The notes below the pieces were generated by a model, which had not been told where the DNA came from, searched no databases, and worked only from the letters and a program-made list of their open reading frames with translations. A program made the position numbers and the translations under genes. DNA of 64,000 nt from Dryococelus australis (Eukaryota > Arthropoda > Insecta > Phasmatodea > Phasmatidae): the NCBI GenBank assembly GCA_029891345.1, contig CM057002.1:20908295-20972294 (forward strand), read 5' to 3'. Numbering within the stretch: the first letter of the stretch is position 1; every line of letters begins with the position of its first letter. This document shows positions 1 through 13,300 of this stretch, in pieces.

Positions 1-1203
1 TTGTAAATTTTATGAAGTTCAGTACTACTGCCAGCAATTTATGTGTATGGTAGTTAATATATTTCTGCTGTTGTAATATTTTAGTAAAACAGATTTTTAT
101 AATACATTTTTATGAAGTACTGTGCAGTCAATGCAAGGAACAATGTGTTGAATTGTGGAATTTAATTCTCATTTATACCTTGTTTTTTCCAAATTGAAAG
201 GGCAGTCTGCTAAATTTAGAGAGATTAGAAGCAGTTAGCTTTGGATACTGGCACATTATTACATCACATAGTAGTCAGTTTAAAGGCATTCATACAAGGG
301 CATTGATACTTTTTTTGCATATTACAGGTTTTTATTTGCTTTGGTAAGAAATAATAGTCTTAAAAGAGTACGACTCCAAGAGAAATTCCGGGCCCCTGAG
401 CAATGTGTGCAGTGGGCCCCCCTTCCCTCCCCACCAAAATCGACCATTGATAACAACATAAATAGCCATCATCAATGCAAAAAAATTAATAAGTTTTGAG
501 TGTCAAAATTAGATTTTTACGTAATACTTAGTTTTATAAATAAACACTCATGAATCGGAGCCCTCCCGGGAACTCGAGCCCCTGAGCATTGCACTCTCTT
601 GCACCCCCTCTTGTCGGGCCTGCTTATTAAGGGAGGAAACTTCTAACAGGCAACTTCTTAAAAGCAAGCAACAGTAATTTTTTAAAATAAGCAACATGTT
701 ATTTTTAATTTATATATTTTTTTGTACAAATCTAGATTAAGTTATTATTTATACTACGTAACGAACCCCATAAGATATCTGAAAATTCTAGTAAATTTTT
801 TTTTTTTTGGCTCTTTAACAGCTTTAAAGCTGTAGAATCACGCAAAGTCAAGTAAGAACATGAGGCTCTTCAGCCAGTCTTGCATTTAGTGGTAAAGTGT
901 TCAAGACAAATAGCTGCTGACCATTTACTTTGTATTACAATCCCTACTATAGGACTTCATAACATATTTGAGTCTCTTACATTACCAATTCTGTAATGCA
1001 AGACAAAAAAATTGATACATTTGTCTCATAAAATCATGTAATTTTTATGGAAGTTCTTTAAATAAACAAAATAAAAACCAGTGGTCATACAATACAAACA
1101 GGTACAGACAAGTTTAACACGACATTTTAGCCCAACCTCAAATAACATTTGAGCATGTGTGGAGTTGTGTGCGAGGTTGACAAAGTGCATGTTTTGTTTG
1201 CAG
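1..1203. other. Upstream Dgk intron, no exon seen
   Basis: AT-rich DNA ending in the acceptor of the first visible Dgk exon. I see no coding exon here; the preceding exon must end after the first base of a codon and lies outside the window. A G+C-richer patch at about 385-620 repeats the theme 'cccctgagcaatg...' twice (near 395 and 572), suggesting a small dispersed repeat. Confidence 0.55.
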
Positions 1204-1328
1204 ACCGGGTGCAGTTTGAGTATCAGCCCTCAGTAGGGGTGGTGCCGCTGGGGACGGGCAACGACCTGGCACGCTGCCTTCGCTGGGGTGGCGGCTACGA
1301 AGGCGAGTCTTTACCCAAGTTGCTCAAG
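1204..1328 (+). CDS. Dgk: Dgk exon a: end of catalytic domain
   Basis: The acceptor is TTTTGTTTGCAG and the donor is GTGAGT. The first two bases complete a codon begun in an exon outside the window; the exon ends on a whole codon. It carries the DAGK catalytic glycine-rich motif [20 protein letters not shown] followed by [10 protein letters not shown]. The invariant GxGND core is intact. Confidence 0.95.
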
Positions 1329-4300
1329 GTGAGTGTACCAACTCTCCTACCACACATCGATGAAGCACTGCTTCAAACAGTAGTGTGTAGTTGAGGGCCT
1401 GTCTTATCCACTCTGGTGCTACAGGATGTTCACTGAAATTGCATTTTGGAATTCCCTGACTTTTCCCCGTTTTCCATGCAGAATCTTGCCATTATGTATT
1501 TTCAGGAATACTGACATCTTGCAGTACCATATTTTTACACCATTGACAGAACAAATATGCTATCAGTGAAGTTGAATAATATTAGACTGCAACAGACCAA
1601 GCAGGCAAGGCCAATATTTTATTCAACCCATCAATATTTCTCGCAATACACGCTATTGACTTCACATAAGTGCCTATTACATAAATACAAATACAGTACT
1701 TTATTTTGTACACATAGGCCCTATGTCACTCAGCAAAGATGTATTATTGCCAGATCACAAACTTAAAAATTGAAATCTTAAAATGCATATGCTCATAATT
1801 ACATTATACTGTATTGCCACAACTAACAATTTTTATAGAGTAACAATTATATATATTTTCGCTGACTAAGGTAAAAATTCTATGACATTTCACTGTCACA
1901 AGAAATTCCCTGAATTTTCCCTGTTTTCCTGTGGGTGAACATCCTGTGGTACAGCATCATCAGTGAGATTCTTGAGAGTATGGATGAACCTACATCCAAT
2001 ACACACACTCAGTTACAGTCAATAGTCTCAGTAAAGTGTAAGCAAGTTGCTGAACTTCTAAAACAGTGATTTCAAAATCAATTCTCAATTTATGCCTCAA
2101 CTTGTTCTTTATAATTACATTCAAAATAATGTAATCAGCATCAGATAACAACAATTTTTTCATAAGTGAAGTCTTGTTGCCTGGACAACACAAAGAATGG
2201 AGCTTTGTGTATGCACCACATAAGGAGCTTTGTGTATGCACCACATAATCTACACATTCACATTTTCATATTCGCTTTCTCATTTTTGAGAACCTTGGTT
2301 TGTCACATATTATGGTAAAGCAGTTTTTTGAGTAAGCATTTCTTGTGTGGCAAATGCTCCTATCATTATCACACAGCTAGACACTTCTGTGACCAAGTTC
2401 ACCATGGCATTGCCTTTGGGACCTCCAGGCTCAGAATTCAAATCCCATGTTTAGTAATAGAAGTGTGCCATTTTTTGACTTATAGTAATGTTATTTGGCA
2501 GGCAAGCCACACCTGCTCCTCTCCCAATTATAGTCTGTTCGTGGTTTCTTCACACTTTTTGAATAAAACATTTGGAAAATCACCCCATGTATGACATGTT
2601 CGGTAGTTTGCTAAGTATAGCATGTAACACATGCATTTTAATACTTGTGCTAATGTAAAAGTACATATTTATGGTTGAATTTATATTTTACTTATATTAT
2701 ATCTTTACTGATAAATTATAATATTTAATTTCTAATCAATACGAATTAAAAAGGAAAGCAAATATGTGTGGTGGCACTGCCTAGTATGAAAAAGTTCTTA
2801 TGTCAAATATTATTACTCTGTGTGCGCACGAATGCAGTGCATTGTTCCTTTGGTGTAATATCCTGAACCTAGCGAAGCTTGGTTTGCATGAGTTGGAGGA
2901 ATGTCCTGGAAGTCGGAACTTTAGTAGGGCTTCAGAAAAGTTGGAAGTAACCATGAATGGAGTATAGCATACAAGCGGGGAAGATTATAACAGGTGTAGT
3001 CATGTCAATTAAATCAATCAACTGATGCTCCAAACAATCCCACCTTGTGTGTTCTTCATGGTGACCGAGAATGATGGTTTGTAAAGCTCGTTAAAGACTT
3101 AATTTGTAAAATAAAATATTCAGTAAATTGACATGTGACGTCTTAAGAGCAGAGGAGGAGGTACATCACGGCCCAAGTGTTTTGGGGAGTGCGAGGACAA
3201 GCACACCTGGGGATGAGTTTGACTCTTAGTTGCAGCATGGAACAGGAGCCTGACCAGTATTGAGGTCTAGTCGTGTGGCTTTCTGGCAGGGCACGAAGTA
3301 GGGGACAGCTAGCACAATCTTCCGCTTAGGTGGGACCACTCTCACGGGGATACCTGGACGACGGGCAACCAGCAGAGGCTGCTGGACCTGATGTGGTTTG
3401 GACTGTGGTGCGCTGTGGTTGGCACCTGAATCTGGTGTGTAGGTGTGCAGCCGATCACTGGTGGTGGCTGTCATCTGGGTAGACATGGTGAGCGGGATCC
3501 CCCAGAACCACGGGTTAGCTATCCCATATGATGTATCTTGACCACTCAGGTATGCAAGTAGCACGGGGTGAGTGACTCCGAGTTTAATGGGTGGTGTGAA
3601 GAGATCTGGTACGGATGCTGGTGATGCTGTTTTCTCTAGATAGTAGATGGCTTGTGCTCTTTCCCAAGGACTGAGGTTAGCGAGTACGACTGGGAGGGGG
3701 CTAAGCTCCTGTTGGTATTTAGAGATAGTATCAGCCTTTCAACCCTCTTACAGATACCACTGCCACGGGAGAAGGGCATGAGGAAAGATTAAGTAATAAC
3801 AGATTAATGGAGGTGGAGCAGGTAACGTTCGGTCCTACTCCCACGTACCACAACTGCCAGGCCAAAGCACCAGAAGCGCGGTGGACACAGTCAGGTTACA
3901 CTCCGGCTGACGGTCCCAATACATGGGTGAGTTCCCCTGAAGGGTCAGTCCCCTCAGACCTGAGGAAGTACTCCTTCCAGCACCAGAAATGCAATGGAAA
4001 GAGCAAACCCCAGTCTGACAGTCCAACCTCAAGATGATGAGTACTTAGTGTCGGGGGTTTGCCTTTCTACACTGTTGTGCACAGAAAGGGAGGCCGGCCG
4101 AGGGGGGGGGGGGGTGCGTCTACTGGAGAGTTCGGCAGTTAGAGTAAAATTCCCGGTCACCAGCTGTCCCTCGACGGACCTGATGTTTACAGGGAAGGGT
4201 TCTATGACTATGGGAATAATATACTAAGTGGGGTAAAATATTGTTTGTTTCGGTACGGAAATAAACAAGATGGTTTGTACTACCTATCAGCAAAAGATTA

Positions 4301-7300
4301 ACGGAAGCTTACTAGGCTAGACAGGTGAACGCAATTTTTTTCTAAGTTAGTGGAGGTAGGTAGGCAAAGTGGCTACGAAAATAACTCAACTTTAACTAAC
4401 GCTACGCCGTGTGTCTAAGTGTTCGACGACTTAAACTGGCAATGATTTTTGGAGGCAAAGGGGGATCTCACGATCTGGACTTCAGTACCAGAAGCGCAGT
4501 GAAGACCAGACAGAGCTGATGGTTCTTTTGGCACCAGGAGTGCGGTGAAGAAACAGGACAGACTGGCGTCCCAAGTTACGTGCCCTTGGTCAGGTAGAGG
4601 AGGGGTGGCGGCATTAGATGCTCTGGGCATGTGACGTCACCAGCCAGATGAGGATCCAGCTGCTGCATCTCAGTAATTCATAATCGTGGTACCATTCCTC
4701 AGTGTGCATAGTACTAGGTGAACTTGAAGCCTAGTCTTGGTGGCTCATCCAGTGAACAGTAGTGTTTTTACGTACAAGTTTAAGGGGGATGACTAGATGA
4801 ATGACTTTCCCCGCTGAAGTGTGAATCTGGCAAGTGGTAGGTGGAGTTTTCTTAATAGGTGCCAGTGGTGGTGTCAGTTTCACTACTAGCTCCAAGTACG
4901 GCCACGGCCAACAAATACCTAACAGCGTGTCCAAGTAAGAGTGACAATTTTCGTCGATTGCGGAGACCTCCTTAACCTGCTCTGCAGGTTTCACCGTGAG
5001 TTGAGGAGGAAGTAGCATAGGATCACTAGGGGATTCAACAGAGGTTATATTATCTGAGCTAGCTCTCATTACAGTGCCCATCCGGCCAGTCATCTGATCC
5101 TTCTTTGTGTCCACCTCCTTTCTTATGCATCTGATCACTGCATGTAAAGGTGCTAAACCAATAAATTCTTTCAATGGGCTCTTAAACACACTAATGTTTA
5201 GGAAGGCGCGCTCGGGACCTAGAAGTCAGCACTCAAGCCCTCCTGGGTGTCTCTTGTGCAGACATAACCAAGGTAATAGCATGATATATGACCAACTAGA
5301 TGTGGAGCATTTCTGTTTAAAACCTTGTGCAGGCTCCAGAAATCCTAAGTGGTTCGGCCCACTCGTGCTTGGTCCACAGAGGTCGCTAATTTAGAAATGA
5401 GCCACAATTTGAAAGTTATTAAAACACAATTAAATTAACAAAATACGGAAGAGTGAATTAAATAACTACCTCACCAAACATTAAGTTTAGCTAAGTGTAT
5501 TTATTGCTGCTTCGTGAAAACAAAGGGTAATATGCAGTTATGTATAAAAATAACTAAAATAATTTTATATAACTATTTTCCTTTACGTTACGTCGGGTGA
5601 AAGCAAGCCTGAGTATTCAAAATTCCGACCAAGAAAAACTCCAAAAATGCTATTCGCAATTGACAACGAAATATCGAGGGGTGTTTTTGTCCAGAAGGGG
5701 CGACATTACGGCCTGATACTGTGGAGTGCAAGGATTGACTCGGGTAAGGGGGTGCATGGGTGAGGACATTGTGATACCTTTGGTTCTTGACCAGGGGTTT
5801 TCTCCGCGTGCTGCGGGGTTGTCGTTGGAGCTTCTGGAGGAACCATTTTCTGGCTGCTGGAGTTTGAGAGGAGAGCCTTTGCAAGCTCAGAGGGCCTTCT
5901 TCAAGCTGGAGAGTGGATGGCCATCAGGCTGGGGAATGGATGGCCTTCGTCAGGCTAGAGAGTCTTATGCAGACTCTGGAGAGCCCGGGTTGACGTAGAC
6001 TGGTGAGAGCATTTTCGCTTCTCCTTATATTATCCAAAATTGGAGCTTGGTGGCTGTCACAGGGGTACGAGGGTTGCTAGCCTTCCAGGCGCAGGGGTTG
6101 GTTATTCAGGGCAGTACGCTGTACCACACATTTATTATCACCCTGGCTGGAGGTTGCTGACATATTTACCGCCTCCTCTTGAGGCTCTGCAGCAATAAAC
6201 TGGCCACAGGGGTACTGCTTTCCTGCGGTGCCTCTGTTTACTATCTTATCTTCCTCTGCTGTGTCTAGGCTCGGCGGGTAAAACAAGCTTCGGTTTCTGG
6301 GCGGGCAGTACAATTTCATTACATAATTTTAAATTATCCTCATGTCTTTAGTTGTCCAACGTGAGGAACCAGCCTGTAGCCACGGGATTGATTGCCTGCC
6401 AGTGTGTGACTTGCTCCGAATTGCTCTCAGCGCTTGATGATGGGGAAAGTCGAACAGTAGAGTACACAGACATGCTGCACAGTAGAGTGGCATGTGTTAA
6501 CGTTAACAAATAATAATGATACAGAAAATGTACGAAACATTACAATTTTGTTGCACAATAAAATTTTCCAAATAAGTATTAACAAATTGGTGTTTCGCAA
6601 TATTGCAAATTAATTGTTACAGAATTGAGGAATTGGCAGCCTAACATACGTCCTTGTATGCCACTGAAAAGCAATAGTAGTACCACAAAGTTAGTTTAGT
6701 TTTTAGTCTGTACCTATGTACATGATTGGCAATGGTACATCTAAAAAAAAAAAAACCCTGGTTATTATATTTATAAATGTTCTATGTTAAAATAACTTAA
6801 ATGGGTTTATGCAGCAATACAGTACAGTCAAATCACTGTAGGCATATGTTGCCACTCCAACTGCCACTATGCTTACAGCTGACCAACAGTGACACAGCCT
6901 ATTTGCAATTAACTAAGCACTTTTCAAAACTCTGTTTAGAACACACTTTTCTGCACAATTTGTATAATTTCACCACATGTAAAACTAACACTTCCATAGA
7001 TTTTATGACTGTTTATGTGTCAGTTATGTTTATATAGTCTATTCATGGTTTAATCACACTTTTTGAAGTGAACATTTTAAAAATCACCCTATGTATTGTG
7101 TGTTTGGTTTCATAAATATATTGTGTATCACAAGCATTTTATGCATCAGTTAACATATTATTTATATTTTATTTTTAGTTATATTACTTTCACTTATATT
7201 TTACACAAATAATAATATTTCATTTATAGTTAACTATGACCCATGTGACTTTGTTCACATGATATTTTTGTAACATTATTAAACTTAAGCACACAATAGT

Positions 7301-10300
7301 TTCGTTAAGGTTTTATGTTTAAAATACTAATATTTCTCCTTTCAGGTTTAATAGAGTTATTAAATTATACCCTTTCATCGCTTCACATATGTTTTATTTT
7401 AGCATGATATTTAGGACTTTGACTTGATCTAGCCACTTATTTTATTGGGTTCTCAAGTCACTAAGCTACTGCAGCCCCCTTTTTGGGTGCTCTACCCACT
7501 GAGCTAGTGCGACCCCATTATTGGGTGCTCTAGCCCCAAACCAGTTGCGGCCCCACTATTGGGTTCTCTAACCACCGAGCTACTGCTGCCCCACTATTGG
7601 GTGCTCTTGCCCCTGACCAGTTGCGGCCCCACTATTGGGTTCTCTAGCCTCTGACCAGCTGCGGCCCCACTATTGGGTTGTCTAAACACTTAGTTTCTGC
7701 GGCCCCTTTATTTGGTGTTCTAGCTACTGAGCTACAGTGGCCCCACTTGGTATATATCTATCCACTGGGTCACTGCGACCCCACTTTGAATAACTCTAGC
7801 CACTGGGCCACTATGGCTTTTTGGAAGGAAAGGAGGACAACCCATAGACGAGAAATAAAGGAAATTTTGTTTTAACAATGTTTTTTTTTTATGCAGTAAT
7901 CCTAAGAAATGCTTATTCCAGTACCTATTTACATCCCTTACATCAAACGGTTCCTGAAAAAATAATGATATCTCGATGAAAAAAAGACTAAGTTGGTCCT
8001 GGGGTTATTATCTATATACTGTGTAAATTTGATGTCAATGCGGTAAGTGGTTTTTGAGTTAAATCCATTTAGACAGACAGGCAGACAGACACGAAAAAAA
8101 TTAACATTAGATATGGCTTAGTTATCAATTATACTATATGAAAAAATAATTAAAAGTGAATAATTCGAAAATCAGACAGACAGACACTACTATTTTATTT
8201 AGTAGTATAGATATGAATAAATGCAGGGAGAAAATAAATGTATTGGTAGTGCCTGGTAAGAAATAGTTCTTATGCAATGGTACATGGTCCCTTTGGTGTA
8301 ATTTTCTAGACTTAGTTAAGCTTTGTTTGCATGAGGTGGAGGAATATCCTGGAAGTAGAACTTTAGTAGTGCTTCAGAATACCGTAGTTAGAAGTAACCA
8401 TGAATGGACTGATAAGCCAACACTTACACTTATGTGCATAAAAAGTACAGAAACTTGAATAAATACTATTAACGTCCACAATTTTAAACACAACACAACC
8501 AATATGTCAATGCATACGTGGCACTACTTTTCATGTACTGTTACCAGCTTTGGTAGTGGGGAAGGGAATGGCAGCCAATGTGCTCGTTGCAATGAATGCA
8601 AGTCATCCGTAGCCAAGTTACAACTTTGCATAAGTATCTTTAAGAGCTTCTTGCTCAGATCCCTTTGGGAAATCACTAAACAGCTAAGATGATTATGATG
8701 ACTTTAGTATCATAGTACGATGAAGTATGACAATCCACGTATAGTGCCTAATTAGACATGCAGCTCTATTCAGACAGCACATGTTTTTATTGGAATCTAC
8801 TGTGACAAAAGCCTCCACGACACTGTAAAAATTCCATGTGGCCTAATGAGTTTTGTCAAGGAAATCAGCATCTATTCCCTTGTTCCAGAAAATTGTAGGG
8901 GCGTGATTGTGATTGCTGGTTTTGTGTGTTGCAGAAGATAGAGCGTGCGACACCAGTGATGATGGACCGGTGGCTGATTGAGGTGACAGAGCAGCAGGAC
9001 GACGGAGCGCCGCCGGGCGACCCTGTCCCTTACAACATCATCAATAACTATTTCTCCGTCGGTGTGGTGAGTCGCATCTGCCACCATGTAACACACTGCT
9101 TCCATTAACATTCAGATGTGGCTGTCATTTTCTCGGAGGAGTGATGTTGCCAGAAAACATCATCAAGAAGGCTTATAGGTAGACTGGGTGTTACCTATTA
9201 ACAGAGCTGTATTATGAGAGGAGTTTTGGGGGGTTCGAACCCTCCCCTTACCAAACCAGTGACATTTAGAACTTTCCCAATTTCACAAGATTATCAAATA
9301 ATACAGGGAAGGAAGACATAGCGTGTCCAAATCACCACTCTAAACTTTGTAAGGACAAAGTCAATGTACTTTTCTTCCCACCCACCATAAATATACAGAA
9401 AATATTACAGTGAAAACAAGTTGCCAACTTTCTAGTGAAACTATGTACCTACATGTTTGCCTTTTTGATGGATAAGAGCACACTTACATATGTTTGGATG
9501 ATTATAAGCGTTCATTAAATTCAACTAGAACAATTTTCCCTCTAAAACGTAACATTTTGAATGGAGGTTGAGTTCTTAAAGTTTCATAGGAAGGTTTTAT
9601 ATATATATATTTTTTTTTAAATTGTATTTTAACTTAATAAAAGAAGAAAATATTCAGTTCAAGATTGTTCTGTTAAACCATGTTAAATTCTTGAAGAATG
9701 CAACTAAATAATGTTCAAACTACCACAGTCTTGTTTTACAAAAACAATGTTTACAGTACTGTAGCAGTTTTTCCCAACTTTAAACCCCTTCCGTTTACAT
9801 CTATGGGCCTGCCTATCAACAGGGGCAGATACCGATAAGGGGGGGGGGGGGGGGGGGGAGTTGCAGGGGACATGACAAATCCTCCTCCTCCCCCAAAACC
9901 TGCACTTTGACATGAAAGAATGCTGCGAATGTTATAAAACTAAACTGAAACAACAACAACAGAATTGTTTGAAATACTGATTTCATGTGAATGATTTAAT
10001 ACTACTTCCTAAGATTACGATGAGATTGTGCCCTTCTCCCATGCCGTGGCGCGAAAGTCTACACCTATGGCTGTCCAAACCAAAAGTCTAGATCCTCTCC
10101 TACATATCAAATAATTGTATCTTAAACAATTTACTCCTCTAAATGGACAAGAGGACACGACGAGTTATGGCGTTAAGTATATGTATTTTAGTATGAATGT
10201 ACAGTATTGAGAACACCGTACCGAGAGTAAATTGCATAATCAAGCTTACATTAACATTTTCTACTAGCCCTGTAGCAAAGAAAAAAAAATTACATTCATT

Positions 10301-13300
10301 TTCAAAAAAATTGCTGCACCCACAAGAAAGCGTTCAGTTGCAATGCTGTTCAGAAGGAAGGCAGAAGTCGGCAAGAACAAGAACAGATTACAAATTCAGA
10401 CTGTTATGAAGAATATTTATTGCACTACGCACATTCCCAGTATGAAACTTGACTGCCACGCTTGAAAACGCATACTGCCAGACATCGGGGCATGCAGTTG
10501 TAGACAGTTTACATTTTTTTTCTAACTCCCCTGTTGGTTCCTAGACAGTGCAGATTTTTTATTACAATTATACATAAATTACTTTATGGTTTTATACAGA
10601 AAAAAACATTCAATCCAGGAAATAAAATTGCTCTTTAATATTTGCTTTTACAATTTCGTATTCTCATTAAATTATAATTTTAGTCTTATCTACATGTTAT
10701 CTGATACTAAATGATGACAACCTAAAATTAATTTTTTTTCTTCCTATTATCTGAACAGATAAGTTATTCATATTACCACTTGATTTATACACTTTTGGAT
10801 ACAAATTGCTGGTCACGGGTTTTGCTGATAAAATAGTGTATTTTGTCTAAATTTAATCTAGTTTCATGTTTTAACTTAAATTTCAGTGTTATGCAGTGTA
10901 TTAACTTGCATTTCAGTAGTTATTTTAGGTATATTGGTATTCGCCATATAATACTGGCTCTAACAATAGTACTTCCAAGGGCTTATAACTCAAAAGTGTG
11001 AAACTCAAATTCTTCCGTATGAACCAGTGTAATTTAGAAAATAAAATGGACAATTGTGCAGTATTCATTCAGTGGTCAAATACCTATTTTATCTGAATGT
11101 GGGCACAGTCAAATGAATAACTCCAATCCTCTTCAAGTGTAGTATTATTTTTCCATGCAGAGTTGTTCCAATGCTTCCTGCTTGTGTGCTACTGCAGGAT
11201 GCTGCCATTTGTGTGAAGTTCCACATGGAGCGAGAGAAGAATCCAGAAAAGTTCAACAGCAGAATGAAAAATAAGCTTTGGTACTTTGAGTTCGCAACGT
11301 CTGAGCAGTTCGCAGCTTCTTGTAAAAACTTGCATGAAGATCTTGAGATTGTGGTTAGTAGATTACACATACCTCTTTATCTTTAAAAAAATATACTGGA
11401 ATTTCTATCATGAGTTTGATTCAATTTTTCCCCTTCAATTGATGAGTTAACCTATGCTGTATTAAAGACTTAAAGGAGCGGGGAAAAAATGGAAAACAAA
11501 AAATTTTTCATTACGAGAATGTGTTCAAGAAATTCTCGGAAAGGTATATCAAAATATGGAATTGTGTATACTCATCAGAAAAATTCATCGACATAAAAGT
11601 GTCAGAGGAGCATACTCGCCTATTCTGCTAAGAAATTTTATGTTAGTGCAGTCACAAAAATATTAAATTAAATTAATTTTAATTATCAAAAACTTTGAAA
11701 GAATTTCTGAGGAACCAAAGTTACATCAACCTTTAGCAAAGAAGATATTTGCCTGTAAATCAAATTGTTGCTTTTCATTATTTTATAACTAAAATAACTA
11801 CATATAACTAAAATTTGAACGTAGGCAAAAACCCCTGCATTAAGTACTTCATATCCTACATTTTTTTAGGTTGGTTTTGTAACTAATGAATAACTTGCTA
11901 AAATGTTATAAAATTTGTTATACTTTTGTTAGTTAAGATTGAGCTCTTATGAAATTATTTTTCATTTCAGTTTAATGAAAGTTCATAACATATCTTTGAT
12001 TTTCGTTTCATGAGAAAAAAAAGACTCATTGGCACAAACCTAATGCTTTACCATTTCCTTCTCCATATAGAATAGATTCCTAAAAGCAGTGGTGAAACAT
12101 CTATTTAGGAGGAGGCACGTTTTAAGGCTCCTCTTATAAATTTAATTTAGTGAGATCAAAACGTTAATTATATGCTGAATTAATGACAGAGAGAAGTCTA
12201 TAACCCACAAGCAAAGATGCACTGTATATCAGAAATATGCTACATAATAACAATTCATTACAGATTGTATACAAAATATTAACACATCTCAATAAATGAC
12301 AACAGAGTGCCCATTTACAGTCATTCTGGCACAGCCTTTACTAAATTTCAGGAGGGACAATGTGTAACGTGCCCATCCCCTCCACAGTAATAGCAGTAAG
12401 ACAACCACACACCTACTACAGTAAACCAGGTTTGATTCCTTGTGAGACCAAATATGGATTTTTGCTTCTGAAAAAAACAGCAAACATTGTCACTGGCTTT
12501 TGGGTTTTCTCAATTCCCATCATTGCTCCATCTCTACCTCATTTCGCATCCACTGGCATTGTACAGCTGTTAAATACGGTTGAGCAAATGTGACACATTG
12601 TGTCACAAAATAAATATGAAAAATGTGTGCTTGAAATTCGTAAAACAGAAACTAAAATAATTTCATGAGAGCTCAGCTCTGTTGAGCGTTAAGCAAAAGT
12701 TATATTATGTAAATTTTTTTTTCATTTTATACTGTTAAACACAGTACAGTACTGGCGTGTAACCAATTCAATGTAAGATATGAAATCAAACTTGCACAAT
12801 GGTGTACATTACACTACTTCTAAAATATTTATTTTTAAGTGCGTGCAAAAAATAAGACACTTTAGGAGGATTTCATAAGGTAGAAATGAATGCTATAATA
12901 TTGTCTTTGAAGAACTTAAATTTGTTATGCCAATATTTCACTTATTTTTATTTTTAGTTATTTTAATAGTATTATATTGCATAAATGGATACACAGACAC
13001 AAATGTTAGTTGTTATTCAACAAAACAAACATTTGATCAATACCAGAATATTAATTGATGTTGAATATTATTTAGACTTTCAGCAACTAATTTTCATAGT
13101 GGAATTGAAAATTAAAGCACTAATTTTTTGGTATACTGAATATTTGCATAACTCTACTGTTATAAGTGTCCTCCAAATCACTCGTATCACATCATGTAAA
13201 TGTCTAGCTTACATGCATTATAAAGAAATTCTATCTTTTTATGTGATGGTATTGCACAACGTGATGGGAGTTTCATGGTATTGCACAGTGCGATGGAGTT

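Larger units (their letters stand above)
3130..6500 (-). mobile_element. Unclassified element family X, copy 1
   Basis: G+C-richer island inside the first Dgk intron. The left end, TGACATGTGACGTC, resembles the left end of copy 2 at 37610. Read on the - strand it has an AATAAA near 5506 and TATA-like DNA near 6030, the same order as in copy 2, and a decayed ORF near the left end homologous to copy 2. The right edge is uncertain (about 6500; an AAAT next to both candidate edges could be a target duplication). The TG start hints at an LTR-type element, but no pol genes are seen. Confidence 0.45.
7033..8414. mobile_element. TATA-flanked TIR element copy B, interrupted
   Basis: Left end (TATAGTCTATTCATGG at 7033) and right end (CCATGAATGGACTGATA to 8414) match copy A. 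The left 200 bp and right 200 bp align with copy A, but the middle (about 7235-8211) has no counterpart and contains the Helitron-like element with its minisatellite. The flanking 4 bases are TATA on the left and GATA on the right. Confidence 0.6.

Noticed and set aside
4625..4645. TGACGTCA as an internal boundary of element X copy 1
   Set aside because: The string resembles element ends, but the flanking bases at 3126-3129 and 4642-4645 do not match as a target duplication; kept only as a possibility.
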